The notes: a model not told the origin generated them from the sequence alone. A stretch of 64,000 nucleotides of DNA from Alkalihalobacterium elongatum (GCF_019024285.1 NZ_WMKZ01000001.1:372001-436000); one strand, 5' to 3'. Counted from the stretch's first letter, positions 18,834-28,377 are shown. Program-made: numbers and translations.

Positions 18834-19733
18834 TTACCCTAAAATAGTTAAAAGAATCGAGATTGTCACAACACTGACTAAAGTTGTTACTAAAGCAATA
18901 CTAGATACCAGTTTAGGTGTTGTATTAAATTGTAGGGCATACATCGTTGTAGTAACAGCTGTCGGCATTGCCGTTAATACGATTAATACTTTTGCTAATA
19001 ACGGATCCACAGGAAACAACATAACAAATACAAAGGCTATAAGTGGTGATACAAACATTCTTACTGTCGTCCCATAAATTAGCCTTTCTTTATTAATCAC
19101 TTTATCGACTTTTAGCTCTGCTAACTGCATACCTAGTATGAGCATAACAACTGGAATAGTCGCTTGACCAACAAGATCAACGGCTGCATATAAATTAGCT
19201 GAAAGTGGTATGCTAAACAAGTTAAATATAATGGCTATAATCATCGCATATGTTAAAGGCATTGCACTTATCGTTTTCAACGCAGCTCTAAACCCTAATT
19301 GACCACTCGCAGCATAGTATACCCCAAAAAAGTTCATAATAACGGACTGGAGAACCATAAACGATACTGCATAGGCAAACCCTGTTTCCCCGTAGGCAAA
19401 CAAAATGATGGGTGCCCCGTAGTTACCCGCATTCATAAAAGCAGTGGATAAAATTAAGCCACTTTCCACATCACGAGGATATTTCCTAAAGTACGCATAA
19501 ACTTTATTAATAATAATGAGGACAAATAAAAGAATAAGAGAAAAGACCGTAATAAACACATACTGTTGATCTAACTGAACATCATAGAACGTTCGAAATA
19601 CTAAAGCAGGAGTTAAAATATAAACAGCCAACGTCGATATTGATTTCAAATCCATTCTTTTCCAACGCTGGACCACAAACCCTGCAAGAAAAATTAAAAT
19701 TGCAGGCAAAACGACATTAACAAAAATTGTCAA
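18834..19733 (-). CDS. AEC-family (auxin efflux carrier-like) transporter
   Basis: A 299-residue membrane protein with about ten spans in two halves, of the auxin efflux carrier family whose bacterial members move malate, malonate or other organic acids. The signature-like MNAGNYGAPIILFAYGETG lies near residue 94 and a late MPTAVTTTMYALQF near residue 260. It starts at TTG, whose last two bases are shared with the stop of a six-codon leader ORF that owns the strong ribosome binding site; coupled translation is likely. The physiological substrate is unknown. Confidence 0.87.
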   Translation of the reverse strand: MTIFVNVVLPAILIFLAGFVVQRWKRMDLKSISTLAVYILTPALVFRTFYDVQLDQQYVFITVFSLILLFVLIIINKVYAYFRKYPRDVESGLILSTAFMNAGNYGAPIILFAYGETGFAYAVSFMVLQSVIMNFFGVYYAASGQLGFRAALKTISAMPLTYAMIIAIIFNLFSIPLSANLYAAVDLVGQATIPVVMLILGMQLAELKVDKVINKERLIYGTTVRMFVSPLIAFVFVMLFPVDPLLAKVLIVLTAMPTAVTTTMYALQFNTTPKLVSSIALVTTLVSVVTISILLTILG

Positions 19734-19750
19734 TTACTATCACTAGACAT
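19730..19750 (-). promoter_or_regulatory. Six-codon coupled leader ORF before the AEC transporter
   Basis: An ATG with AGGAG exactly 9 nt upstream opens a six-codon ORF (MSSDSN) whose TGA overlaps the TTG start of the transporter (TTGA). The transporter itself has no good ribosome binding site. The arrangement fits termination-reinitiation coupling. A degenerated start caused by a mutation is the alternative. Confidence 0.5.
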
Positions 19751-20059
19751 ACTACCGCACTCCTAAATATATAATATTTACTTGTTTAGACAATAATACA
19801 CTAATATTAAGGAAATCGAAATATCCAATCATAATTACATATTTTATCATTTATAAGAATATCTGCTGTGTTAAAGCTTATTGTTGATAGATGTTTGGAC
19901 TCATATTGATAATATATTGTTTCTCCTTCATAGTGATATTGACCCAAAAATCAATTATTTCAAATATTAACAAACACCAGCACTAAACATAACAATCATT
20001 CACATATCTACATTGCAAATGTAAATACTAAATTAAACGAAATAACTGGGAGGATAATT
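19734..20059. other. Divergent intergenic region, AEC transporter to DDAH-like gene
   Basis: About 326 bp of AT-rich sequence. Apart from the leader ORF and ribosome binding site at 19730-19764 and the GGGAGG site before 20060, nothing could be identified. Confidence 0.5.
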
Positions 20060-20926
20060 ATGTCTGCAATAACGCAACCTCAATATAAAACATTTTGTAT
20101 GAGTGAGTATGACGTTCTTAAGAAAGTTATATTATGTGAGCCAGAACATATGACGATCCGTCAAGTAATTAATGATACGCAAAAGCATTTTCAAAATGAA
20201 GGAATCCATGTAGAGCGTTCTCTTCAACAGCATAAACTATTTGTTGAAACATTGTTAAATCACGGAATAGATGTTGTCCTTCTATCACCACTTGAAAAAT
20301 ATCCAGAACAAGTTTTTACACGGGATATTGGATTTACTCTTGGGCAAACAATTTTTGTTGCAGAAATGGCTCATGATGTAAGAAAGGGTGAAGAAGAGAT
20401 TTTAAAAACGTGGCTCAAAGACTCAAAGATTTCTTATTATAATCTGGTTGGTGATGAAATCGAGGGTGGCGATGTAATCATTGACCAATCAACAGTCTTT
20501 GTTGGCTTAAGTAATCGAACAAATGAAGCTGCTATTAATCATCTTCGTAGTTTGCTTCCACAGTTTGAGGTTGTGACTGTTCCTTTTACAGAAAAGTATC
20601 TTCATCTCGACTGTGTATTTAATGTAATCTCACCAAATGAAGCGTTGATCTTTCCAGAAGCACTAGAACAAAAAGAAATTGACATTCTCGGGGAACGCTA
20701 TGATTTAATTGAAGTTTCTGAAGAAGAACAGTTTACTTTAGGGACAAATGTGTTATCTATTGGCAATAAAAAGATCATTAGCCTACCTATAAACAAACAA
20801 GTTAACAAACAATTACGTGACAGAGGCTTTGAAGTGATTGAAGTTGATATTACCGAAATCATTAAATCTGGAGGTTCTTTTCGCTGTTGTACTCTTCCAG
20901 TCTTACGAGAACAACCTGCAAATTAA
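20060..20926 (+). CDS. DDAH/amidinotransferase-superfamily hydrolase (YkgA-like)
   Basis: A 288-residue protein of the guanidino-modifying superfamily (dimethylarginine dimethylaminohydrolase, arginine deiminase). The expected catalytic pieces are in order: the FTRDIGF segment, the EGGD motif (Glu135-Asp138), His182 in LHLDCVF, and Cys276 in FRCCTLP. These members hydrolyse an arginine-like guanidinium to citrulline plus an amine. Size and motifs match B. subtilis YkgA. GGGAGG precedes the ATG and a strong terminator follows, so it is monocistronic. Exact substrate is unknown. Confidence 0.86.
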   Translation: MSAITQPQYKTFCMSEYDVLKKVILCEPEHMTIRQVINDTQKHFQNEGIHVERSLQQHKLFVETLLNHGIDVVLLSPLEKYPEQVFTRDIGFTLGQTIFVAEMAHDVRKGEEEILKTWLKDSKISYYNLVGDEIEGGDVIIDQSTVFVGLSNRTNEAAINHLRSLLPQFEVVTVPFTEKYLHLDCVFNVISPNEALIFPEALEQKEIDILGERYDLIEVSEEEQFTLGTNVLSIGNKKIISLPINKQVNKQLRDRGFEVIEVDITEIIKSGGSFRCCTLPVLREQPAN

Positions 20927-20935
20927 TTTCATTAT

Positions 20936-20971
20936 ACAACCCCACTTCACAAATGTGGGGTTGTATTTGTT
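20936..20971 (+). terminator. Intrinsic terminator after the DDAH-like gene
   Basis: ACAACCCCAC pairs with GTGGGGTTGT, 9-nt loop, followed by ATTTGTTT. Confidence 0.85.
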
Positions 20972-21084
20972 TAGCCCTATTGATATATAGTTCTTTACTT
21001 TTTACCTGTAAAGATATACATATTTTGCTAAGCCTTTACTTGATTGCTATACTTTGGTTATAAAAAAAATTGGGGTGAAATGTT

Positions 21085-21822
21085 GTGAAGAAGTATGCAT
21101 TCCTATCAGATGTTCACGGCAATGCCGTTGCACTTGAAGCTGTATTAGAAGATATCAAAACACAAAATGTTGATGAAATTTTTGTATTAGGTGACCTTTG
21201 TTACCGTGGTCCTGAACCCAAAAGAGCTTTACAGCTTATACAGGAACTAGATGCAAAGGTTATTAAAGGTAATGCAGATGAATGGCTTGTTCGTGGTGTA
21301 CAGCAAGGAGAAGTACCTGATCCAATGCTTGAAATGATGAATATTGAGAGAGATTGGTGTAAGTCAAAACTAGATAATCAAGCTCTTACATACTTAGAAC
21401 AACTACCTACTGATATAGAAATTACCTTAACGAACGGAACAAGCATTTACGCATTTCATGCAACACCCTCTAGTTTATTTGATATTGTATTACCCGATAC
21501 TGATCCTACAATATTAAATGAAAAAATGATGTCAACTAGTGATGCTAATCTTTATATCTATGCACATATTCACTTACCTTATGTCCGTTACGTTAATGGA
21601 AAGTGTATAGTCAATATTGGAAGCGTAGGTTTACCATTTGACGGTCAACCACTTTCTTCATACGCTATCGTAGAGGAGAAAAATGAACAGTTTGTCGTTT
21701 CCATACAACGTATCCCTTATGATACCGAAAAAGTTATTCAGCAATATGAGAATGCTCAATATCCAAACTTAGAGGTTATGAAAAAAGTCGTACAATACGG
21801 GACAAGTCCATTTGTTAAATAA
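21085..21822 (+). CDS. Calcineurin-like metallophosphoesterase (YfcE/MPE-2 group)
   Basis: A 245-residue cytoplasmic phosphoesterase with the full metal-binding series: SDVHGN (residues 8-13), GDLCYRGPEP near 37, GNADEW near 65, FHAT near 125 and YAHIHLPYVR near 152. Diadenosine tetraphosphatase- or cyclic-phosphate-type activity is typical of the family but the substrate is open. It begins at GTG with GGGGTGA upstream. The gene stands alone with its own terminator. Confidence 0.87.
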   Translation: MKKYAFLSDVHGNAVALEAVLEDIKTQNVDEIFVLGDLCYRGPEPKRALQLIQELDAKVIKGNADEWLVRGVQQGEVPDPMLEMMNIERDWCKSKLDNQALTYLEQLPTDIEITLTNGTSIYAFHATPSSLFDIVLPDTDPTILNEKMMSTSDANLYIYAHIHLPYVRYVNGKCIVNIGSVGLPFDGQPLSSYAIVEEKNEQFVVSIQRIPYDTEKVIQQYENAQYPNLEVMKKVVQYGTSPFVK

Positions 21823-21860
21823 AAAATAAAACTCCTTATAACCCAACCCTAATATCCTTG

Positions 21861-21891
21861 AGGCTAACATGTAATATGTTAGTCTTTTTTT
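21861..21891 (+). terminator. Intrinsic terminator after the metallophosphoesterase gene
   Basis: AGGCTAACAT pairs with ATGTTAGTCT (one G-U), 5-nt loop, then seven T. Confidence 0.85.
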
Positions 21892-22081
21892 AGACCCTCT
21901 ATTATTTCTCCTGTATAAAAATGAATTTTCAGAATTTTAGAGGATATCTACTGAACCATCAAGAATATGTATTATACTATAAAGCTCTGTTAGCATAAGG
22001 GTTGATTTTCAGCAATACTTATATCAACAATATCCTTTAACAAAGCTAAAATAATAAGTTATATGAAAGGAAGTCTTAGTA

Positions 22082-22480
22082 GTGATTAAACCGTTAGAAG
22101 AAACAATCTTAGGTGCATTAGGAATTGAAGTAACTGAAGTTTCAGAGGATAAAGTTGTGGCGACTATGCCTGTGCATGCAGCAACTCATCAACCGTTTGG
22201 ATTACTTCATGGCGGCGCTTCTGTTGTATTAGCCGAAACTGTAGCTAGTATGGGAACTTGGAATCTTGTAGATCAAGAAAATGAAGTAGCCGTAGGACTT
22301 GAGATCAATGCCAATCACCTTCGTTCCAAAACAGACGGTATTGTAACAGCAATTGGAACTCCGTTACACAAGGGACGAACGACGATGGTTTGGGACATTA
22401 AAGTTGTCGATGAACAGGAAAAATTAGTATGTATTTCTCGCTGCACAGTTGCGGTTAAGAAAAAGCCAAAAGCTGAATAA
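22082..22480 (+). CDS. Hotdog-fold acyl-CoA thioesterase (PaaI/MenI/EntH type)
   Basis: A 132-residue thioesterase. The active-site segment PFGLLHGGASVVLAETVAS (about residues 39-57) carries the HGG and the following Glu typical of the DHNA-CoA thioesterase/EntH/PaaI group. It starts at GTG with AAAGGAAG upstream. Without a neighbouring pathway the acyl substrate is open; DHNA-CoA hydrolysis in menaquinone synthesis is one candidate in Bacillus. The stop codon lies inside the terminator hairpin. Confidence 0.87.
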   Translation: MIKPLEETILGALGIEVTEVSEDKVVATMPVHAATHQPFGLLHGGASVVLAETVASMGTWNLVDQENEVAVGLEINANHLRSKTDGIVTAIGTPLHKGRTTMVWDIKVVDEQEKLVCISRCTVAVKKKPKAE

Positions 22481-22500
22481 ATATAGCTTTTGGCTTTTTT
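22464..22500 (+). terminator. Terminator overlapping the end of the thioesterase gene
   Basis: AGCCAAAAGCT pairs with AGCTTTTGGCT, followed by six T. The left arm encodes the last residues of the protein. Confidence 0.85.
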
Positions 22501-22517
22501 CATGCTGGCATAAGGAA

Positions 22518-23348
22518 TTAAAAATCAAAGTTATCAGGATCTGGACCAACACGTTCATCTTTATTTAAGGCATTAATTTTTTCCATATCTTCCCTTGTAA
22601 GTTCAAAATCAAAGATATTGCTGTTTGCTGCAATTCGATCAGGGTTAACCGACTTAGGAATCGTCACAACACCACATTGTAGATCCCAACGTAAAATGAC
22701 TTGTGCTGGTGATTTCCCATACTTTTGCCCAATTTCTACTAATGTAGGGTTGTCTAGTAATTTTCCTTGTGCTAAAGGCGACCAGGCTTCAAGTTGAATT
22801 TGGTTTTCTTTACAAAACCCTCGTAATTCCTGTTGCGCAAGCTGCGGGTGGAACTCCACTTGGTTAACCATTGGAACTACTTGAGCTGTTTCTAGTAGAT
22901 CCTCTAAATGGTGTACATGAAAGTTGCTTACTCCTATAGCACGTACCTTTTTATCCGCGTATAATTTTTCAAGCGCACGCCATGTGTCCTTATATTTTCC
23001 AGCTACTGGCCAATGTACTAAATATAAATCTAAATACTCTAAGCCTAGTTTCTCCATACTTTCATCAAAGGCTTTTAATGTCGTTTCATATCCTTGATTT
23101 GCATTCCATACTTTTGTAGTAATAAATAATTCTTCACGAGGAACTCCACACTCTTTTATTCCTTTTCCAACGCCTTCTTCATTTTTATAAATCGCAGCAG
23201 TATCGATGCTGCGGTAACCTGCCTTAACTGCTGTTATTACCGATTCAGTAACTTGGGAACCATCTTCTACCTTCCAAACACCTAAACCTAACCAAGGCAT
23301 TTTTACCCCATTATGTAAAGTCGTTGTGTCTTGAATATGTTTTGCCAT
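22518..23348 (-). CDS. Aldo/keto reductase (glyoxal/methylglyoxal reductase type)
   Basis: A 276-residue NADPH-dependent aldo-keto reductase, AKR5-like. Family landmarks are [20 protein letters not shown] with catalytic Asp and Tyr, FITTKVWN with the catalytic Lys, [11 protein letters not shown] with the catalytic His, and [13 protein letters not shown] for cofactor phosphate binding. The start at 23348 has AGGAGG 8 nt upstream; the longer ORF from 23399 adds 17 residues lacking in relatives. It is close to B. subtilis YvgN/YtbE and probably reduces methylglyoxal or related aldehydes. Confidence 0.9.
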   Translation of the reverse strand: MAKHIQDTTTLHNGVKMPWLGLGVWKVEDGSQVTESVITAVKAGYRSIDTAAIYKNEEGVGKGIKECGVPREELFITTKVWNANQGYETTLKAFDESMEKLGLEYLDLYLVHWPVAGKYKDTWRALEKLYADKKVRAIGVSNFHVHHLEDLLETAQVVPMVNQVEFHPQLAQQELRGFCKENQIQLEAWSPLAQGKLLDNPTLVEIGQKYGKSPAQVILRWDLQCGVVTIPKSVNPDRIAANSNIFDFELTREDMEKINALNKDERVGPDPDNFDF

Positions 23349-23447
23349 ATAGTTTCCTCCTCTTAAAAATATTTGCTGTTTAACTTCACCAAGAAACAAA
23401 ATACTTGAAATAATTGTGTACCAATATATACATTATGAAGGATTTAT

Positions 23448-25274
23448 TCAAATTTTACTAATTTGACTGCTATTTAATTCGTAGTAGAACCCTCTTTCCT
23501 TTAATAACGTATCGTGATTGCCCTTTTCTATCAACTCCCCTTCTTGTAAAACAACAATTTGATCGGCTTTCTGAATCGTATTTAATCGATGTGCAATAAC
23601 AAAGCTCGTTCGACCTTTCATTAGCCGTTGTAACGCTTCTTGAATTTTAACTTCTGTTATCGTGTCAATATTACTAGTTGCCTCATCTAGAATTAGTATC
23701 TTCGGATCTGCCAAAATAGCTCGTGCTATTGACAGTAATTGCCTTTGACCCTGGCTAATTCCACTACCGTCTTGCTTTAAAACGGTCTCATATTGATCTG
23801 GAAGCTTCATAATGAAAGAGTGTGCATTGGCAAGGATAGCTGCTTCTTCAACATCCCCATCACTTGCACCTAACTTACCATAACGAATATTTTCACGGAT
23901 CGTTCCTTCGAATAAAAATGAATCTTGAAATACAAATCCCATATGTTGGCGGATACTTTCCCTTTTTATGTTTTTTAAATCGTAACCGTCAATTAAAATT
24001 TGACCATCATCTGTATTATAAAATCGAGACAGGAGATTAATAATCGTAGTTTTCCCTGCTCCTGTTGGCCCTACTAAAGCTATCGTTTCTCCTGGAGAAA
24101 CCGAAAAGCTTACATTTTTTAATATGCTCTCTTGACTTTCATAAGAGAATGATACTTGCTTAAATGCAACTTCTCCCTTCACTTCTTTTAAAGAAATAGC
24201 ATTTGTTTCATCCGCACTTTCTTCTTTTTCATCAATGACTTCAAAGACACGTTCTGCTCCAGCAATCGCAGAAAGAATGGTATTAAATTGGTTCGCTAAA
24301 TCATTTAAAGGACGTGTAAATTGTCTGGCATACTCGGTAAAGATAACGATTATACCAATTGTCACCATCCCATTTAGAACAAAAATACCTCCTACCAGTG
24401 CAACTACAGCGAAGCTTAAATTGTTAAGTACGTTCATTAACTTTGGGATAAACCCTGAAATCGTTTGTGCCCAAAACCCCGCTTCACGAAGACGTTTGTT
24501 TTTACGCTGGAATTCCGATAAAACTCTTTGTTCTTGAGAAAATGTTTTAATGATCGACTGTCCAGAGAGCGTTTCCTCAATAAATCCATTCACTTCACCG
24601 AGATTACGCTGTTGCTCTTTAAACAGTTTCCCTGTCCGCTTTGTTATCCATTTCATACCTAATACCATTAAAGGAACGATAGTAAGCGTTACTAAAGTTA
24701 ACAGAGGACTTAGCCACAACATAACTAATAAAATTCCAATTAGTGTAAGAACACTTGAAATTAGTTGAATTACCGAACTATTCAAGGTCGAACTGACGTT
24801 TTCTATGTCATTGGTTACCCGACTCATCAGTTCACCATGCTGTCTTTTTTGAAAAAAGTCAATCGGCAATTGATGAAGCCGTTTAAATAAGTCTGTCCTC
24901 ATTGAGAATACTGTTCTTTGAGCTATCTTAATCATGACAAAGTTTTGCCCTAACACCGAACTAGATTGGATGACATATATAACAATTAAGCCTAAAATAA
25001 CATTAACTAAACCATCAAAATTACGAGCCATAATATATTCATCAATGGCCATACCAACGATAAATGGTCCAAGTAAGGCAAAGACGGAGCTAATAATAAC
25101 TAGAAATATTACTAGGAATAAAGAGCTTTTATATTTCGCTAAATAACCCCATATTCGTTTCAACGTTCCCGCCCAATTTTTTGCTTTCTTTTTCTTGTCT
25201 GCACCAGGCTCATTATCGCTCGACTGGATGGCAATTTTTTTATGTTGAAAAGGCTTACTAATTTCCTTTAGCAA
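23448..25274 (-). CDS. ABC exporter half-transporter with consensus catalytic site (heterodimer subunit 2)
   Basis: A 608-residue type-IV ABC exporter: six spans (about residues 30-320) then an ATPase domain. Walker A is GPTGAGKTT, Walker B ILILDEATSN with the catalytic Glu, the H-loop VIAHRLNT, but the signature is ISQGQ rather than LSGGQ. This complements the upstream partner, whose signature is canonical and whose Walker B/H-loop are not. The start is taken as TTG at 25274 with GGAGG upstream, overlapping the partner by 17 nt; a longer start from 25307 is possible. Likely a multidrug or lipid exporter like BmrCD or YfiBC. Confidence 0.9.
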   Translation of the reverse strand: MLKEISKPFQHKKIAIQSSDNEPGADKKKKAKNWAGTLKRIWGYLAKYKSSLFLVIFLVIISSVFALLGPFIVGMAIDEYIMARNFDGLVNVILGLIVIYVIQSSSVLGQNFVMIKIAQRTVFSMRTDLFKRLHQLPIDFFQKRQHGELMSRVTNDIENVSSTLNSSVIQLISSVLTLIGILLVMLWLSPLLTLVTLTIVPLMVLGMKWITKRTGKLFKEQQRNLGEVNGFIEETLSGQSIIKTFSQEQRVLSEFQRKNKRLREAGFWAQTISGFIPKLMNVLNNLSFAVVALVGGIFVLNGMVTIGIIVIFTEYARQFTRPLNDLANQFNTILSAIAGAERVFEVIDEKEESADETNAISLKEVKGEVAFKQVSFSYESQESILKNVSFSVSPGETIALVGPTGAGKTTIINLLSRFYNTDDGQILIDGYDLKNIKRESIRQHMGFVFQDSFLFEGTIRENIRYGKLGASDGDVEEAAILANAHSFIMKLPDQYETVLKQDGSGISQGQRQLLSIARAILADPKILILDEATSNIDTITEVKIQEALQRLMKGRTSFVIAHRLNTIQKADQIVVLQEGELIEKGNHDTLLKERGFYYELNSSQISKI

Positions 25275-26997
25275 CGTACATCGCCTCCTCTCCAAACTGC
25301 GATACATAAATTTTTTGGTATAACGAATTAGTTGCTATTAAATGTTCATGTGTTCCTTCTGCAATGAGTTCCCCATCGTCTAAGATTAAAATCTTATTCG
25401 CACTTGCAGCAGTACTAATTTTTTGAGTAATGATAAGCGTTGTACATTGCATTTCTCGTAAACTTTCTAGAATTTTTGTTTCTGTTTTTAAGTCTAATGC
25501 ACTCGTACTATCATCTAGTAATAACATCCTAGGTTTACGAACTAGTGCTCTTGCAATCGCCAGTCTTTGTTTTTGTCCTCCTGATAAATTGACACCTTTC
25601 TGACCGAGAACCGTGTCATACCCATTTGAAAATTTTGAAATAGTCTCATGAATCTGTGCTTTTTTAGCTGCTTCTATGATGTCTTCAATTGTTGCATCTT
25701 CTTTCCCCCAAGTAATATTGTCTTTTATCGTTCCTGAAAACAAAAGAGTTTCTTGTGGAACATATCCTATTTGTTTTCGAAGGTGTTCTAATTTGATTGA
25801 CCTAATATCTTTATGACCAACCTTTATTTCACCTTCTGTAACATCATATAGCCTTGGGATCAGATGAAACATCGACGATTTTCCTGAACCAGTTGAGCCA
25901 AGAATAGCAACTGTACTGCCACTTTCAGCTTTAAAAGATATACCCTTTAGTATATCTGTTTCAGTGGTAGGGTAACTGAATGACACATTTCTAAACTCAA
26001 TGGTTCCCTCAATTTCTTTCGTCAGTTCATCTGAATGTTGTGCATCTACTAAATCAACCTCTGTATTTAAAACTTCAACGATCCGCTCCGATGATGCTCT
26101 AGCACGAGAAAAAAAGATAATGATCATTGAAAAAACAGAGAATGCGCCACTAATACGTGTTGCATAATTTATGACAGCTACAACTTCACCAACATTTGCA
26201 CCGCCTGTATTTACTTGAAAACTGCCAAACCAAAGGACACCGAGGATACTAAAATTCATTAACAACAATATAATCGGCATCGTTATTTCCATAAATCGCA
26301 AAGCCGAAACGGTCGAACCCATTAATTCTTGATTCGAATTTGTGAACCGACTAATTTCTGTATCTTTTCTTAGTAAAGCTCTTATCAATTTAATCCCTAA
26401 TAAATTTTCACGCATTACACGGTTTACGCCGTCTAGCTTTTGTTGAACTATATTAAATAATGGACGACCTTTTTTAAATATCCATGTCAAAAATAAAAGA
26501 CTTAAAGGCACTGCTATCGCTAACACGAGTGCCAATTTGACGTTTACAAACAACGCCATAATTAATCCCCCGATGACTAATAAAGGAGCGCGCAGCATAA
26601 TTCGTAAACCAGTAAATAGCGTTAGTTGAAGGACATTAACATCATTCGTCATACGCGTAATTAATGAGGAAGTTGGAAATCGACTTAAATTCGTAAAAGA
26701 AAAGGACTGAACCTTTTCGAATAATCCATTTCGAATATCATGACCAAACCCTTGACTACTATGTGCTGCATAGAATGAATTTATAATACCTGCTGCAAAT
26801 GCGATTAGCGATAACCCAATCATTATACTTCCCCAATAAACAACAACGGTAAGGTCTTCCTGTAAAATTCCCTCATTAATTATTTTAGCCATAAACAATG
26901 GCTGTAGTAGTTCAACTGCCAGTTCAACTAAAGTTAATACAACCGCAATTACCATAAATAATCGATATCGTTTTAAGTATGAAAATAACACAGACAT
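25258..26997 (-). CDS. ABC exporter half-transporter with degenerate catalytic site (heterodimer subunit 1)
   Basis: A 579-residue type-IV ABC exporter with six spans and an ATPase domain. Walker A is GSTGSGKSS and the signature is canonical LSGGQ, but Walker B ends in LLDDSTSALD, with Asp in place of the catalytic Glu, and the H-loop His is Gln (IITQKIST). This is the degenerate-site half of a heterodimeric exporter, with the other half encoded immediately downstream. The start at 26997 follows GGGGGA; the extra N-terminus from 27030 is not needed. Heterodimer formation is inferred from the complementary motifs. Confidence 0.9.
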   Translation of the reverse strand: MSVLFSYLKRYRLFMVIAVVLTLVELAVELLQPLFMAKIINEGILQEDLTVVVYWGSIMIGLSLIAFAAGIINSFYAAHSSQGFGHDIRNGLFEKVQSFSFTNLSRFPTSSLITRMTNDVNVLQLTLFTGLRIMLRAPLLVIGGLIMALFVNVKLALVLAIAVPLSLLFLTWIFKKGRPLFNIVQQKLDGVNRVMRENLLGIKLIRALLRKDTEISRFTNSNQELMGSTVSALRFMEITMPIILLLMNFSILGVLWFGSFQVNTGGANVGEVVAVINYATRISGAFSVFSMIIIFFSRARASSERIVEVLNTEVDLVDAQHSDELTKEIEGTIEFRNVSFSYPTTETDILKGISFKAESGSTVAILGSTGSGKSSMFHLIPRLYDVTEGEIKVGHKDIRSIKLEHLRKQIGYVPQETLLFSGTIKDNITWGKEDATIEDIIEAAKKAQIHETISKFSNGYDTVLGQKGVNLSGGQKQRLAIARALVRKPRMLLLDDSTSALDLKTETKILESLREMQCTTLIITQKISTAASANKILILDDGELIAEGTHEHLIATNSLYQKIYVSQFGEEAMYVAKGN

Positions 26998-27120
26998 ATT
27001 TATCCCCCAAACTACTTTCAGAAAAAACAATTGATGTTATAGGTATTTTTAACTTATGTATGTATTAATAGTACACGAAACCTCGGAATAAGAGTATTTT
27101 TTTGAACTCAAATACAGAAT

Positions 27121-27150
27121 AAGAGACCGACCCTTAAAGTCAATCTCTTC
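27121..27150 (-). terminator. Probable terminator after the GerW-like gene
   Basis: AGAGATTGAC pairs imperfectly with GTCGGTCTCT on the minus strand, followed by TATTCTG. It separates the GerW-like gene from the ABC exporter operon. The T-run is short. Confidence 0.5.
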
Positions 27151-27161
27151 ATAAACATATT

Positions 27162-27557
27162 CTATTTTTTTGTTAATTTTCTACTATTTCTCCTGTCTAC
27201 AATGGAAAAGAGGAAAAATAAACTACCAACTAACAAGAACAAGACAGATAAATCAATAGCTGGAATATATCTTGTTTTCTTTTTGGTAATTTCATATACA
27301 CCCACTGGGCGAACAAACATCGTTCCGCCACCACCTTCACCTTCACCAAGGTTAGAGCCTTCCTTCGTCTCTTCAGCAGTGCCTCCTCCTCCTCCAAAGA
27401 TATAAGTCATTTTAGAAACAGGCACTACTTTTTTATCGCCTAACTCAATGGGTTCGCCGTATACTTTCTTCGTTTCAACTGCTTCACCCATCTTAGTAAA
27501 CATTCCTCGAGCAGGATTTTGATAGCGGAATGTTTTTTCCTTATTTGTTTCAGCCAT
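27162..27557 (-). CDS. GerW/YtfJ-family protein with C-terminal membrane anchor
   Basis: A 131-residue protein with the YtfJ/GerW core: VYGEPIELGDKKVVPVSKMTYIFGGGGG (about 33-60), a glycine/glutamate-rich insert (about 60-78) and MFVRPVGVYEI (about 80-90). Unlike B. subtilis GerW, a hydrophobic span (about 100-117, DLSVLFLLVGSLFFLFSIV) and basic tail follow, so it is probably membrane anchored. GerW is needed for full spore germination, but this family also has non-sporulation members. AGGAGG precedes the ATG. Family assignment is good; role is inferred. Confidence 0.8.
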   Translation of the reverse strand: MAETNKEKTFRYQNPARGMFTKMGEAVETKKVYGEPIELGDKKVVPVSKMTYIFGGGGGTAEETKEGSNLGEGEGGGGTMFVRPVGVYEITKKKTRYIPAIDLSVLFLLVGSLFFLFSIVDRRNSRKLTKK

Positions 27558-27634
27558 AAGACTTTCCTCCTAATATCGTATTAGAAGATAAATTCGGCTT
27601 GTATCTTAATTTTTCCTTTTTTATACATATGTTT

Positions 27635-28165
27635 TTACCATTTTTTATAAGGTAAGTATTTTCCATCAAATGTAATGACAACCCTTTCTGATTCTGGGTC
27701 TTCAGGGTCTGGTTGTTTATCTACTTTAATCTTTAAATCGATTGCACTCATAATCCCATCACCAAACATCTCATTTATGAGTGCCTTGAAGGTTGTACCA
27801 TACACCTGGGTTATTTCATAGAAACGGTAAATTAATGGATCTATAGGTAGTGTTCGGTTTAGAGATCCTCTCATCGGTGGTTCTTGTAAGATCGTTGTTA
27901 TATCAGATGAAACTTGCAGGAGAGTAGTTAATTTTAGCGCATCCTCTGCTTTCATCGATTCTTGACCTAAAATTACCGCTGCAATCCATTCTTTACTTCC
28001 TCCAATCTGTTGAGCGATTTGTTCAAATGTTAATTGAAGGTTCTTTTTTGCTGTTAATAAGATTTGAGTAACTACTTCACGGTTATCGTTAAAAGACGAA
28101 ATAGGATGGGCCTGATCAGCTCTATACCGTGTATAAAATTCATTATAAGGACCATTTTCAAACAT
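27635..28165 (-). CDS. cynS: Cyanate hydratase (cyanase)
   Basis: A 176-residue protein, slightly longer than E. coli CynS (156). It has the N-terminal helical domain (ILLTAKKNLQLTFEQIAQQIG) and the C-terminal catalytic domain with Arg114 and Glu117 in YRFYE and Ser140 in GIMSAID, equivalent to the E. coli catalytic Arg96, Glu99 and Ser122, ending in FDGKYLPYKKW. The decamer converts cyanate and bicarbonate to ammonia and CO2. No cynR or cynT neighbour is present. Most of the extra length is N-terminal. AGGGGGAAG-like GGGGAAG precedes the ATG. Confidence 0.93.
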   Translation of the reverse strand: MFENGPYNEFYTRYRADQAHPISSFNDNREVVTQILLTAKKNLQLTFEQIAQQIGGSKEWIAAVILGQESMKAEDALKLTTLLQVSSDITTILQEPPMRGSLNRTLPIDPLIYRFYEITQVYGTTFKALINEMFGDGIMSAIDLKIKVDKQPDPEDPESERVVITFDGKYLPYKKW

Positions 28166-28377
28166 AATTATCTTCCCCCATTTGAAGTCAATAAGTGCTG
28201 TTATATCTTATGGATTAATGGATGATAAGTGCCTATTTACTGCTTTTCATTACTATCTTGTATGTGAAATAACTCATTCTAAAGTTGTATTCCTTGTTCA
28301 ACCCTTTTCTTGATGGAACTGTTAGCTTCTTTTAGTAATCTATAACCATAAGGAATAATTAGAGGAGGTATGTAATA

